Below are positions 41,357 through 50,196 of a stretch of 50,260 nt of DNA, in pieces. The notes below the pieces were generated by a model, which was not told the DNA's origin, did not search any database, and was given only the letters and a program-made list of their open reading frames with translations. Numbering within the stretch: the stretch's first letter is position 1; every line of letters begins with the position of its first letter. The position numbers and the translations under genes were made by a program. Source of the stretch: an uncultured Porphyromonadaceae bacterium (GTDB taxonomy: Bacteria > Bacteroidota > Bacteroidia > Bacteroidales > Muribaculaceae); the NCBI GenBank assembly GCA_946553045.1, contig CAMNRO010000017.1:1-50260 (forward strand). Reading direction: 5' to 3'.

Positions 41357-42046
41357 ATGGAGATACTCTACGAAGACAATCATATTATAATAGTAAACAA
41401 GGCATCGGGCGAGATAGTGCAGGGCGACAAGACCGGCGACGAACCGCTGTCAGAAACCTTGAAACGCTATATCAAGGAACGCGATTCCAAACCCGGCAAT
41501 GTTTTCATGGGTGTGGCTCACAGACTCGACCGCCCGGTATCCGGCGTCGTTGTATTTGCAAAAACGTCCAAGGCATTGGCGAGACTTAACGCCATGTTTG
41601 CCACCGGCGATGTCCACAAGACATACTGGGCCGTGACCGCAGGGCTTCCGGCAGAACCGCAGGCCACTCTGACCCATTATATAAGTACGACCGAAAAAAA
41701 CAACAAATCATATGCGTCTCTGACTCCGAAAACAGGAGCGAAAGAGGCTCGACTGGCTTACAAACTGATAGCTTCGACCGAGCGATACAATCTGCTCGAG
41801 GTAACACTTATGACAGGTCGCAAGCACCAGATTCGCGTACAGCTGTCGGCCATCGGCTGCCCGGTGAAGGGCGACCTGAAATACGGAGCCAAACGCAGCA
41901 ATCCCGACGGCAGCATATCGCTGCATGCACGCCGCATACGGTTTATCCACCCTGTGTCGAAAAAAGAAATCGACGTCACGGCTCCGGTACCACCCGGCGA
42001 CGCACTCTGGAAAGCTCTTGAGGAGGGAGCATCGAAATCTGAATAA
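41357..42046 (+). CDS. RluA-family pseudouridine synthase
   Basis: The 229-residue enzyme has the RluA catalytic signature HRLDRPVSGVVVFAKT with the nucleophilic aspartate (about residue 58), the N-terminal ILYEDNHIIIVNKASGEIVQ motif and a C-terminal TGRKHQIRVQLSAIGCPVKG motif. It lacks an N-terminal S4 RNA-binding domain, like RluA or TruC type enzymes, and isomerises uridine in rRNA or tRNA. Its stop overlaps the fmt start (TAATG at 42046), linking it to translation initiation genes. The exact target base cannot be assigned. Confidence 0.9.
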   Translation: MEILYEDNHIIIVNKASGEIVQGDKTGDEPLSETLKRYIKERDSKPGNVFMGVAHRLDRPVSGVVVFAKTSKALARLNAMFATGDVHKTYWAVTAGLPAEPQATLTHYISTTEKNNKSYASLTPKTGAKEARLAYKLIASTERYNLLEVTLMTGRKHQIRVQLSAIGCPVKGDLKYGAKRSNPDGSISLHARRIRFIHPVSKKEIDVTAPVPPGDALWKALEEGASKSE

Positions 42047-43023
42047 TGGACAAAAAGAATTTGAAGATAGTATTTTTCGGAACACCCGAATTTGCCGTTG
42101 CGAGCCTCGACAGACTTGTCCGAAATGGATTTGACGTAGCGGCTGTTGTGACGATGCCCGACAAGATAGGCGGACGCGGTCACAAAGTGATACGCTCTGC
42201 CGTAAAAGACTATGCGGAAGCCCACAATCTGCCTTTGCTGCAGCCCGAAAAGCTAAAGGACCCGGAATTTGTGGAGGCTCTTCGAGCTATCGGTGCCGAC
42301 CTGTTTATAGTCATTGCGTTCAGAATGCTGCCGGAAGTAGTATGGACAATGCCCCCGATGGGCACTTTCAACCTCCACGGCTCACTTCTGCCCCGCTATC
42401 GCGGTGCGGCGCCTATCAACCGCGCTGTGATGAACGGTGATACCGAAACCGGCGTGACAACATTCTTCCTCAAACACGAAATAGACACCGGCGATATAAT
42501 CGGCCAGGAAAAAATATCAATCGGTCCTGACGAAGATGCGGGTTCGGTCTACGACCGCCTGATGGAAATAGGAGCCGAACTGACATGCCGCACCGTGACA
42601 CAGATTGCCGAAGGAGGCGTCGAAGCCGTGCCTCAATTAAAGATGAGCGATATAGAGCCGACGGCGGCTCCTAAGATATTCAAGGAAGACTGCCACATAG
42701 ACTGGAACCGCACAGCAGCTCAGATTCACAATCACGTCCGCGGTCTGGCACCTCACCCGGGAGCCTGGACAGAGCTACGTTATCCCGACGGCAATATGCT
42801 GACAGTGAAGGTTCTGAAAACCCGTTTATCCGACCATTGCCCCAAAGTTCTAAAAGCGGGAGAACTGGCCTTAATCGGGCGGGAAGTACTCTGCGGCTGT
42901 GGCGACGGTAACTCAGTCGTTCTCGAAACAGTGCAGCCTGCAGGCAAAAAAGCTATGCCGGCTCCTGATTTCGCGAGAGGTCTGCGTCTTGGCGAAGATG
43001 GCGTGCTTCCATACTTCGAATGA
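42046..43023 (+). CDS. fmt: Methionyl-tRNA formyltransferase
   Basis: The 325-residue enzyme formylates initiator Met-tRNA using 10-formyltetrahydrofolate. The N-terminal Rossmann-like domain (KIVFFGTPEFAVASLDRLV) carries the active-site signature FNLHGSLLPRYRGAAPINRA (Asn and His, about 107-126) and the aspartate in HEIDTGDIIGQE. The C-terminal OB-like domain (about 210-320) binds tRNA. It is the second gene of an operon with the pseudouridine synthase, and a short hairpin terminator starts at its stop codon. Confidence 0.96.
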   Translation: MDKKNLKIVFFGTPEFAVASLDRLVRNGFDVAAVVTMPDKIGGRGHKVIRSAVKDYAEAHNLPLLQPEKLKDPEFVEALRAIGADLFIVIAFRMLPEVVWTMPPMGTFNLHGSLLPRYRGAAPINRAVMNGDTETGVTTFFLKHEIDTGDIIGQEKISIGPDEDAGSVYDRLMEIGAELTCRTVTQIAEGGVEAVPQLKMSDIEPTAAPKIFKEDCHIDWNRTAAQIHNHVRGLAPHPGAWTELRYPDGNMLTVKVLKTRLSDHCPKVLKAGELALIGREVLCGCGDGNSVVLETVQPAGKKAMPAPDFARGLRLGEDGVLPYFE

Positions 43024-43043
43024 CTGTTTTAACAGTATTTTTT
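43023..43043 (+). terminator. Terminator after fmt
   Basis: ACTGT-TTTA-ACAGT followed by ATTTTTT begins at the last base of the fmt stop codon. The 5-bp stem is short, but the T-tract is good. Confidence 0.55.
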
Positions 43044-43241
43044 CGGAATTTTGCATATTTCACACATCAAAGCACGTCTATTAACGCCTTTTTTAGTAAT
43101 TTTACGCCTAATTAGTCGGAGTTCTATCCGGCCGTCAAGATTGATTGAACTTTAATGGGCCATAAATGTTAAAATTTAAAGACCATAGCATTGAAGCACG
43201 GTCCTGAATCGATAACATTTAACCTATCTAAAGATTTTAAT

Positions 43242-43499
43242 ATGGACAACAACATTCCCACTCCCGAAGAGCGCCGACGCCAGCGTATGGAAGAAAGCGG
43301 CAGCAACGGCGCCAACAAAGTGATGCGTTCTATTTTCGGAATCATCATGATTATAGTCTATGTAGGCATGGGCGTGCTCCTTCTCATCAACTTCTTCGGT
43401 TGGGGAGGCGATTGGGCCTGGACTCGCTATGTCGTGGGTATCGTCCTGATTATCTACGGCTTCTGGCGCGCTTACCGCCAAGTAAAGGGCATTGACTGA
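43242..43499 (+). CDS. Small two-helix membrane protein
   Basis: From the ATG at 43242 the product is 85 residues. A charged cytoplasmic N-terminus (PTPEERRRQRMEESGSNG) is followed by two hydrophobic helices (SIFGIIMIIVYVGMGVLLLI and YVVGIVLIIYGFWRAY) separated by a Gly/Trp-rich turn (FGWGGDWAW). No enzyme motif is seen. It starts a cluster with a PstS-like lipoprotein and a TPR protein, an order that also occurs in other Bacteroidales. The upstream in-frame codon at 43191 gives a stretch without membrane-protein character and is rejected. Function is unknown. Confidence 0.75.
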   Translation: MDNNIPTPEERRRQRMEESGSNGANKVMRSIFGIIMIIVYVGMGVLLLINFFGWGGDWAWTRYVVGIVLIIYGFWRAYRQVKGID

Positions 43500-43528
43500 T
43501 TTTTATACGACCTCACACTTCCTACAGC

Positions 43529-44542
43529 ATGAGACTTCACACAAAACATATTGCAGCCGCCATGGCACTCGCATTTGCTGCGGGTGCCATGACCGGTTGC
43601 TTGAAATATGAGAAGAAAGCCAACACCTCGACCTCGGGTACAACAACCATTGTGTGCGACAACACTTTCGAGAATATTTTCGCCCAGGAAGTAGACGTAT
43701 TCGAATACCAATATCCCGAGGCACACATTCTTGTGCGCTATGCTACTCAGCAAGAGGCTTTCGACTCATTGTTTACAATGAATACGCGCACCATCGTTGC
43801 GGCCCGCGACATAACTCCCGAAGAGAAACGTGCCCTTAAGGCCAAATACAAGAACGAGCGCGATGCCAATGTCAACGTACGGTCTGCCATGATTGCTGTA
43901 GATGCTGTGGCTCTCATTGTAAACCCTAAAAACGAATGCGATAAGCTTACCGTCGGCGAAATATCCGACATTCTGTCGGGACGGACCACGCGCTGGGACG
44001 AAATACAGCCCTCCGAGCGCGGGAAAATCCGTGTGATTCTTGACCAGACAGGTTCCAGCCTCGCGACTTATCTTACCGATTCGCTGCTCCACGGAGACCC
44101 TCTGGGGCCCATAGTCTATGGAGCCGGCTCGATACCGAAAGTATTCGAGATTGTCGAGAATAATCCCGATGCCATCGGTGTGCTCGGTGTAAGCTGGATT
44201 ACTTCCGACATGGATTCAGCCGACGTGAGCCCTCAGGAACTTGCCGAAAGCGTTCTTGGCGATGAAGCAATCGAAGGCGCGACCCTCACCCAGCGTGTAA
44301 AAGTGCTGAAAGTATATCGCGATGACGAATTCCGCGCCTACAAGCCGTATCAGCAATATATATTTGAAGGAAGCTATCCTCTTTTCCGCCAGATATATAT
44401 GATAACGACTGCTTCGACTTCGAATGTCGCCGGAGGGTTCTATTCGTTCGTCACCGGTCCTATCGGTCAGAAAATAATCATGAAAACGGGTATTATGCCC
44501 GCCAGAGTTAACATTCAGCAGGTGGAACTGCCCGAACGCTGA
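43529..44542 (+). CDS. PstS-like substrate-binding lipoprotein
   Basis: The 337-residue lipoprotein has lipobox AMTGC (Cys about residue 23) and a periplasmic-binding-protein fold of the PstS/phosphate class II type. Recognisable parts are TTIVCDNTFENIFAQEVDVF, DAVALIVNPKNECDKLTVGE, the ISDILSGRTTRWDEI stretch typical of PstS-like proteins and the GSSLATYL loop, which could bind an oxyanion. No pstC, pstA or pstB genes lie nearby, so classical phosphate import is doubtful; it may be a sensor or scaffold. It is the middle gene between a small membrane protein (29 nt before) and a TPR protein (52 nt after). Confidence 0.8.
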   Translation: MRLHTKHIAAAMALAFAAGAMTGCLKYEKKANTSTSGTTTIVCDNTFENIFAQEVDVFEYQYPEAHILVRYATQQEAFDSLFTMNTRTIVAARDITPEEKRALKAKYKNERDANVNVRSAMIAVDAVALIVNPKNECDKLTVGEISDILSGRTTRWDEIQPSERGKIRVILDQTGSSLATYLTDSLLHGDPLGPIVYGAGSIPKVFEIVENNPDAIGVLGVSWITSDMDSADVSPQELAESVLGDEAIEGATLTQRVKVLKVYRDDEFRAYKPYQQYIFEGSYPLFRQIYMITTASTSNVAGGFYSFVTGPIGQKIIMKTGIMPARVNIQQVELPER

Positions 44543-44594
44543 CATATAAAAGTGGAAAAAGTAATAAACAAATAAATCATCATCTAATTAAACA

Positions 44595-46220
44595 ATGAGA
44601 ATCAAACTGTTCCTGTCACTGCTGCTTGCCGGCAGCCTTGTAGGTGCCGCTCAGCACCAGGGCTACAAGGACGGCATTGAATACTACAAAGCCGGCCAGT
44701 ACGACAACGCCAAGACTATCCTCGACCGCACCATCAACGACGGTGCCACCGACAAAGCTCTCTCTAACTACTATCTCGGCCAGATAGCACTCGCAAACGG
44801 CGACAAGGCCCAGGCAAAATCGTATTTCGACAAAGGTATGTCGCTTAATTCCGACAATGCCTATAACTACGTTGGCCTCGGAGCTCTCGACCTTCTCAAC
44901 GGCAATGCCGCTGCTGCCGCCGAAAATTTCAAGACCGCGCAGAAGTTCGCAAAAAAAGATGCACAGGTTTCCGTTGCCATAGCACGTGCCTACTACAACG
45001 CCGACCCTGTAAAATATGCCAAGGAAATCGACAAGGCCATGGTGAAGGCCCGCAAGGATTCGAAAAGCCAGGAGCCGTCGATTTATGTGCTTGAAGGCGA
45101 CATGCTCGTAGACCAGCAGAACTACGGCGAAGCTGCCGGCCGATATGAAAGTGCCATCACTTTCGACCCCAACAATCCTGAAGGTTATGTAAAGTATTCA
45201 AATGCATATTTCTTTGTAAACAAAGACTATGCTATCAAGAAACTCGAAGAATACCTCGCTCAGCACCCCGAATCTGCAATGGTTCAGCGTGAACTCGCCG
45301 AAAAATACTTCAAGGCAGACCGCTGGCGCGCTGCTTCGGAGCTCTACGGCAAGTATATCCAGAATCCCAACAGCTTCCCCGAAGACAAGTCGCGCTACGC
45401 TGTGCTCCTCTACTGGGGCGAACGCTATCCCGAAGCTATCGCTACTGCAAAGGAAATCCTTGCAAGCGACCCGACCAACTTCCAGACCCAGCGCGTGCTT
45501 TTCCTTACTGAAAACGCAATGGGCAACTACGAACAGGCTGTAAAAGACGCTGATAAATTCTTCTCGTCGAACCCCAACGGCAATTTCAACGTAAACGACT
45601 ATACCACCTATGCAGCAGCTCTAAGCGGCATGGGTCAGGATTCACTGGCAGTTCTCAAATATGAAGAGGCTGTGACGAAATTCCCCGGAAATGACGACCT
45701 TCTCAAGGAAATCAGCTCTGTCTACAACAAAAACAAACAGTATGCCAAGGGTGCAGATGCATATGCCGCATACCTCGAGCTTCAGGAAGAACCTACTGCC
45801 GATGACTTCTACGGCATGGCTACACGCTACCTCCAGGCCGCCGGTGCTGCCACTGACACTCTTCAGCAGAAAGAACTCGCCCAGAAAGGTATCGTATATA
45901 TCAACAAGGTTATCGAGAACCCCAATATCAAGCCTATTCCCCAGTTCTATCAGCGTCTTGCATTCCTCAACATCGCCGGCAACAACAAACGCCCGAACGC
46001 TGAGGCCGTAGCAGCACTCGACAAAATGCTTGAGCTCCTTGATGAAGATCCCGCAAACATGGATCCCAATAATGCAAACAATCAGCTCAACCTCTACAAA
46101 AACGCATACGCCTTCGAACAGGCTTACTACAGCGCTCAGAAGAACGAGGAAAAGCTCAAAGAATATATCGAAAAGTACAACGCCATCAACAAGCTTCTCA
46201 ACCCCGAAGCTGCTGAATAA
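44595..46220 (+). CDS. Periplasmic TPR-repeat protein
   Basis: The 541-residue protein has a signal peptide (LFLSLLLAGSLVGAAQ) and tetratricopeptide repeats through most of its length, among them DGIEYYKAGQYDNAKTILDR, GDMLVDQQNYGEAAGRYESA and WGERYPEAIATAKEILASDP. It has no catalytic motif and should be a protein-binding scaffold. It follows the PstS-like lipoprotein in the same orientation and is followed by a terminator, so it probably ends that operon. The partners are unknown. Confidence 0.82.
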   Translation: MRIKLFLSLLLAGSLVGAAQHQGYKDGIEYYKAGQYDNAKTILDRTINDGATDKALSNYYLGQIALANGDKAQAKSYFDKGMSLNSDNAYNYVGLGALDLLNGNAAAAAENFKTAQKFAKKDAQVSVAIARAYYNADPVKYAKEIDKAMVKARKDSKSQEPSIYVLEGDMLVDQQNYGEAAGRYESAITFDPNNPEGYVKYSNAYFFVNKDYAIKKLEEYLAQHPESAMVQRELAEKYFKADRWRAASELYGKYIQNPNSFPEDKSRYAVLLYWGERYPEAIATAKEILASDPTNFQTQRVLFLTENAMGNYEQAVKDADKFFSSNPNGNFNVNDYTTYAAALSGMGQDSLAVLKYEEAVTKFPGNDDLLKEISSVYNKNKQYAKGADAYAAYLELQEEPTADDFYGMATRYLQAAGAATDTLQQKELAQKGIVYINKVIENPNIKPIPQFYQRLAFLNIAGNNKRPNAEAVAALDKMLELLDEDPANMDPNNANNQLNLYKNAYAFEQAYYSAQKNEEKLKEYIEKYNAINKLLNPEAAE

Positions 46221-46240
46221 GCGAACTTACAAGAATATCG

Positions 46241-46277
46241 ACGAGAGCTTCGGGCCACACCTGAGGCTCTCGTTTTT
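46241..46277 (+). terminator. Terminator after the TPR gene
   Basis: ACGAGAGC (46241-46248) pairs with GCTCTCGT (46266-46273), an 8-bp stem followed by TTTTTC. It lies 20 nt after the TPR stop and just before rarA. Confidence 0.75.
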
Positions 46278-46288
46278 CTAAGATTACC

Positions 46289-47563
46289 ATGACACCACCT
46301 CTTGCCGAGCGGATGCGTCCGAAAACGCTCGATCAATATATCGGACAACAGCACCTCGTAGGGCCCGGTTCGATTCTGCGCCGCATGATTGAATCGGGAA
46401 AAATAGCTTCGTTCATCTTGTGGGGACCTCCCGGCGTCGGCAAGACCACACTTGCCAGAATAATAGCTAATGCAACCGACAGCCCCTTCTATACGCTTTC
46501 GGCTGTCACATCGGGCGTGAAAGATGTGCGGGAAGTCATAGACCGCTGCCGGACAGAAGCCGGCAGTATGTTTGGCGCAGGGCGTCCGATACTGTTCATC
46601 GACGAAATCCACAGATTCAGCAAAAGCCAGCAGGACAGTCTGCTCGGCGCCGTGGAAAACGGCACTGTGACTCTCATCGGCGCAACGACAGAAAACCCGT
46701 CATTCGAGGTAATCCGTCCGCTATTGTCGCGTGCTCAAGTCTATACCCTGAAACCGCTTGACGACAACGACCTCCGTACACTGCTCGACCGCGCGGTGAC
46801 GCAGGACTCCGTGCTGTCACGCAATCCTGTGAAGATAGAGGAAACGACGGCGCTCTTCCGCTACAGCGGAGGCGACGCCCGCAAGCTTCTGAACATACTT
46901 GATTTGCTCGAGCAATCGACTCCTCACGGCGAAGAGATAGTTATAAACGACCGTGTAGTCACAGAGCGTCTGCAGGAAAATCCGCAGGCCTATGACAAGA
47001 ACGGCGAAATGCACTACGACATCATTTCGGCCTTCATAAAAAGTATTCGCGGCAGCGACCCCGATGCCGCCGTCTACTGGCTTGCACGCATGATTGCCGG
47101 AGGCGAGGACCCTGAGTTTATTGCCCGGCGTCTTGTCATAGTGGCTTCAGAAGATATCGGGCTCGCAAATCCGACAGCACTGCTTATTGCCAACGCAACA
47201 TTCGACGCAATCCGCAAAATCGGCATGCCAGAAGGCCGCATACCGCTTGCCGAATGTACGATATATCTTGCACTCTCGGCCAAGAGCAACTCTGCGTATA
47301 TGGCTATCGACGCCGCTTTGGCAGAAGTTGAGAAAAGCGGCAATCTTCCGGTACCGCTCCATCTGCGCAACGCCCCTACGGCACTGATGAAAAAAATGGG
47401 ATACGGACAGAATTATCTGTATGCTCACAACTATCCGGGCAACTTCGTGGTGCAGCAATTCCGACCGGATGCCATTGCCGACATGAAGTTCTGGAACCCG
47501 TGCAGTAATCCGGCCGAAGACATTATGCTACAGCGACACCAGAGCCGATGGGGTGACAAATAA
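46289..47563 (+). CDS. rarA: Replication-associated recombination protein A (RarA/MgsA)
   Basis: The 424-residue AAA+ ATPase acts at stalled replication forks. Walker A is GPPGVGKTTLARI (about 46-58), Walker [17 protein letters not shown], sensor 1 lies in LIGATTENPSFEV, and the arginine-finger region is PLLSRAQVYTL. The C-terminal half carries the tetramerisation domain (SAFIKSIRGSDPDAAVYWLA, DIGLANPTALLIA). Length and motifs agree with the Mgs1/WHIP/RarA family. The gene starts 11 nt after an upstream terminator and is followed by its own. Confidence 0.95.
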   Translation: MTPPLAERMRPKTLDQYIGQQHLVGPGSILRRMIESGKIASFILWGPPGVGKTTLARIIANATDSPFYTLSAVTSGVKDVREVIDRCRTEAGSMFGAGRPILFIDEIHRFSKSQQDSLLGAVENGTVTLIGATTENPSFEVIRPLLSRAQVYTLKPLDDNDLRTLLDRAVTQDSVLSRNPVKIEETTALFRYSGGDARKLLNILDLLEQSTPHGEEIVINDRVVTERLQENPQAYDKNGEMHYDIISAFIKSIRGSDPDAAVYWLARMIAGGEDPEFIARRLVIVASEDIGLANPTALLIANATFDAIRKIGMPEGRIPLAECTIYLALSAKSNSAYMAIDAALAEVEKSGNLPVPLHLRNAPTALMKKMGYGQNYLYAHNYPGNFVVQQFRPDAIADMKFWNPCSNPAEDIMLQRHQSRWGDK

Positions 47564-47612
47564 TTCACCACCGGTCGCTATTGTGTCAAAATTACACTTT
47601 TAACCGTTATAA

Positions 47613-47644
47613 ATGGCGCACGAGACATTCGTGTGCCATTTTTA
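47613..47644 (+). terminator. Terminator after rarA
   Basis: ATGGCGCACGA (47613-47623) pairs with TCGTGTGCCAT (47629-47639), an 11-bp stem with one G-T pair and a 5-nt loop followed by TTTTTAT. The ATG at 47613 that could extend the next frame lies inside this stem, which argues against its use. Confidence 0.78.
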
Positions 47645-47702
47645 TATTATCTTTGTGTGGTTTAAAACCTCTTCTAATACCCTTATAACACTAACATATA
47701 TA

Positions 47703-50072
47703 ATGAAGCCCCTTATCTTAGCCCTATCACTGCTCATGGCCGGAATGACGGTCGGTGCGGTTCCGGCTCAGGCAGCCGACGCCGCCAAGGGAACATTCGA
47801 AGCCGGCAAAGGTTCGTTCCTGCTCAACGGCGAGCCTTTTGTTGTGAAAGCTGCTGAACTTCACTATCCCCGAATACCGCGTCAATACTGGGACCAAAGA
47901 ATTAAAATGTGCAAGGCTCTTGGCATGAATACAGTCTGCCTGTACGTGTTCTGGAACGCACATGAACCGAAGCCTGACCAATTCGATTTCTCCGGTCAGA
48001 ATGACCTCTCCGAATTCGTGCGCCTTTGCAAAGAGAACGGAATGTATGTCATACTGCGTCCGGGCCCATATGTATGCGCAGAGTGGGAAATGGGCGGTCT
48101 TCCCTGGTGGTTGCTCAAGAAAAAAGACATAAAACTCCGCGAATCGGATCCATATTTCATAGAACGCGTCGACAACTTCCAGAAAGCGGTCGCCAATCAG
48201 GTCGGCGGCATGACCATTGCCGACGGAGGCCCCATCATTATGGTGCAGGTAGAGAACGAATATGGTTCTTATGGTATCGACAAACCGTATGTATCGCAGA
48301 TTCGCGACATGCTGCGTAAAAACTTCGGCGAAGACGTGACATTGTTCCAGTGCGACTGGTCGTCTAACTTCCTCAACAACGGCCTCGATGATCTCGTGTG
48401 GACAATGAACTTCGGCACAGGCGCCAACATCGACCAGCAGTTCGAAAAACTCAAGGAAGTCCGTCCTGACAGCCCGCTTATGTGCTCTGAATTCTGGAGC
48501 GGCTGGTTCGACAAATGGGGCGCCAACCATGAGACACGTCCTGCCGCCGATATGATTGCAGGCATCGACGAAATGCTCTCCAAGAACATATCGTTCAGCC
48601 TTTATATGACTCACGGAGGCACTAACTGGGGGCATTGGGCCGGCGCAAACTCGCCTGGTTTCGCACCCGATGTGACCTCATACGACTACGACGCTCCAAT
48701 CAGCGAATCAGGCCAGACAACACCCAAATACTGGGAACTCCGCAAGACTCTTGCCAAATATATGGACGGCAAAAAGCAGACAGCTGTTCCGGCTACCATC
48801 AAGCCGGTTGCCGTAAAGCAATTTGAACTGACAGAAGTCGCCCCTATTTTCGACAATCTTCCTGAGGCTAAGACTGATGTCAACATCAAGACAATGGAAG
48901 AATACGACCAGGGCTTCGGCAGCATACTCTACCGCACGACCCTTCCGGCTCTCGACAAACCGGCTCTGCTTACGGTAAATGATGCTCACGACTTCGCCCA
49001 GGTATTTGTCGACGGCAAGTATATAGGAAAACTCGACCGCCGCAACGGCGAAAAAGAACTCACTCTGCCCTCCTGCCCCAAAGGCGCTACCCTTGATATC
49101 CTGGTAGAGGCCATGGGACGTATCAACTTCGGACGTGCCATAAAAGACTTCAAAGGCATTACCGACAAGGTGACTGTCACTGAAGACCGCGACGGACATG
49201 CCTTTGTCTGCGACCTCAAGAACTGGCAGATATTCAACATCGAAGATAAACTCGACACATATACCGCCATGAACTTCGTGCCGGTATCTTCGGTTGAGAA
49301 ATCGGCCGACGGCCGTCTGCCAAGAGGTGTATATCGCGGCACGTTCAATGTAAACAAACCGTCCGATACATTCCTCAATTTCGAAACATGGGGCAAGGGC
49401 CTTGTCTATGTCAACGGATATCCTCTCGGCCGTATCTGGGAGATTGGACCGCAGCAGACACTCTATATGCCAGGTTGCTGGCTCAAAAAGGGTGAGAATG
49501 AGATTGTAGTATTCGACATTCTCGGTCCCAGAGAAGCCCGTTCGGAAGGTCTCCGACAGCCTCTTCTCGATCAGCTTCTGGTCCAGAAGCCCCTTACACA
49601 CCGCAACGAAGGGGAAAACCTCGACCTCAGTGGCGCGAAACCCGTCCTTACCGGAACATTCAAACCTGGCAACGGATGGCAGCAAGCCGACTTGGAAACA
49701 CCAGTCAAGGGACGATATATAGTTATCGAAGCGATTGATGCCATAGACGGTAATGACGTTGCCGCTATTGCCGAGATGTACGTGCTCAACGACAAAGGCG
49801 AGCGTCTGTCGCGCGAACCATGGACCGTGCTCTATGCAGACAGCGAGGATATGAAAGGTGTCAACCGCTCTGCCGACAAAACTTTCGACCTTCAGGAATC
49901 AACCTATTGGAGCACCGTTCCAGGAACTCCATTCCCGCATGCTATCCAGATTGACCTCGGCGCAAGCCATAATATCGGCGCCATACAGTATTTGCCGCGC
50001 ATGGAAAGTGAAGTACCAGGCGCTATCAAGAATTTCAAAATATACGTAGGCGAGACGCCTTTTCCGTATTAA
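47703..50072 (+). CDS. Secreted GH35 beta-galactosidase with C-terminal discoidin-like domain
   Basis: From the ATG at 47703 the product is 789 residues with a signal peptide (LILALSLLMAGMTVGAVPAQA). The GH35 barrel spans about 30-350: ELHYPRIPRQYWDQRI, VFWNAHEPKPDQFDF, LRPGPYVCAEWEMGGLPWWL, the acid/base Glu in MVQVENEYGSYG (about 186) and the nucleophile Glu in CSEFWSGWFDKWG (about 263). Beta-sandwich domains follow (about 420-620), and the last about 140 residues resemble an F5/8 type C (discoidin) sugar-binding domain (HAIQIDLGASHNIGAIQYLP). It would release terminal beta-galactose from host or plant glycans. A TATCTTTG element lies at 47648-47655, without a good -33 partner. Confidence 0.93.
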   Translation: MKPLILALSLLMAGMTVGAVPAQAADAAKGTFEAGKGSFLLNGEPFVVKAAELHYPRIPRQYWDQRIKMCKALGMNTVCLYVFWNAHEPKPDQFDFSGQNDLSEFVRLCKENGMYVILRPGPYVCAEWEMGGLPWWLLKKKDIKLRESDPYFIERVDNFQKAVANQVGGMTIADGGPIIMVQVENEYGSYGIDKPYVSQIRDMLRKNFGEDVTLFQCDWSSNFLNNGLDDLVWTMNFGTGANIDQQFEKLKEVRPDSPLMCSEFWSGWFDKWGANHETRPAADMIAGIDEMLSKNISFSLYMTHGGTNWGHWAGANSPGFAPDVTSYDYDAPISESGQTTPKYWELRKTLAKYMDGKKQTAVPATIKPVAVKQFELTEVAPIFDNLPEAKTDVNIKTMEEYDQGFGSILYRTTLPALDKPALLTVNDAHDFAQVFVDGKYIGKLDRRNGEKELTLPSCPKGATLDILVEAMGRINFGRAIKDFKGITDKVTVTEDRDGHAFVCDLKNWQIFNIEDKLDTYTAMNFVPVSSVEKSADGRLPRGVYRGTFNVNKPSDTFLNFETWGKGLVYVNGYPLGRIWEIGPQQTLYMPGCWLKKGENEIVVFDILGPREARSEGLRQPLLDQLLVQKPLTHRNEGENLDLSGAKPVLTGTFKPGNGWQQADLETPVKGRYIVIEAIDAIDGNDVAAIAEMYVLNDKGERLSREPWTVLYADSEDMKGVNRSADKTFDLQESTYWSTVPGTPFPHAIQIDLGASHNIGAIQYLPRMESEVPGAIKNFKIYVGETPFPY

Positions 50073-50092
50073 ATTTGCATCCTAACCTTGTG

Positions 50093-50138
50093 AAAAATCA
50101 GGCCGCCTCCGTCGATAGGAAAGCGGCCTGATTTTTTT
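50093..50138 (+). terminator. Terminator after the GH35 gene
   Basis: AAAAATCAGGCCGC (50093-50106) and GCGGCCTGATTTTT (50123-50136) form a perfect 14-bp stem with a 16-nt loop ending in a T-tract, 20 nt after the stop codon. The flanking A-run makes it usable from both sides. Confidence 0.88.
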
Positions 50139-50151
50139 AAGCCACAAAGAA

Positions 50152-50185
50152 AACGGCTGCTCACCGATTTTTGGTGGCAGCCGTT
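50152..50185 (-). terminator. Second hairpin, probable terminator of a minus-strand gene
   Basis: AACGGCTGC (50152-50160) pairs with GCAGCCGTT (50177-50185), and CACC/GGTG continues the stem inside it past a bulged T. On the minus strand the stem is followed by TTTTCTTT, so it probably ends a gene entering from the right. Confidence 0.6.
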
Positions 50186-50196
50186 CTCAATATCTG

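Noticed and set aside
47613..47702. N-terminal extension of the GH35 enzyme
   Set aside because: Its ATG is within the rarA terminator stem, and the signal peptide starts at 47703.
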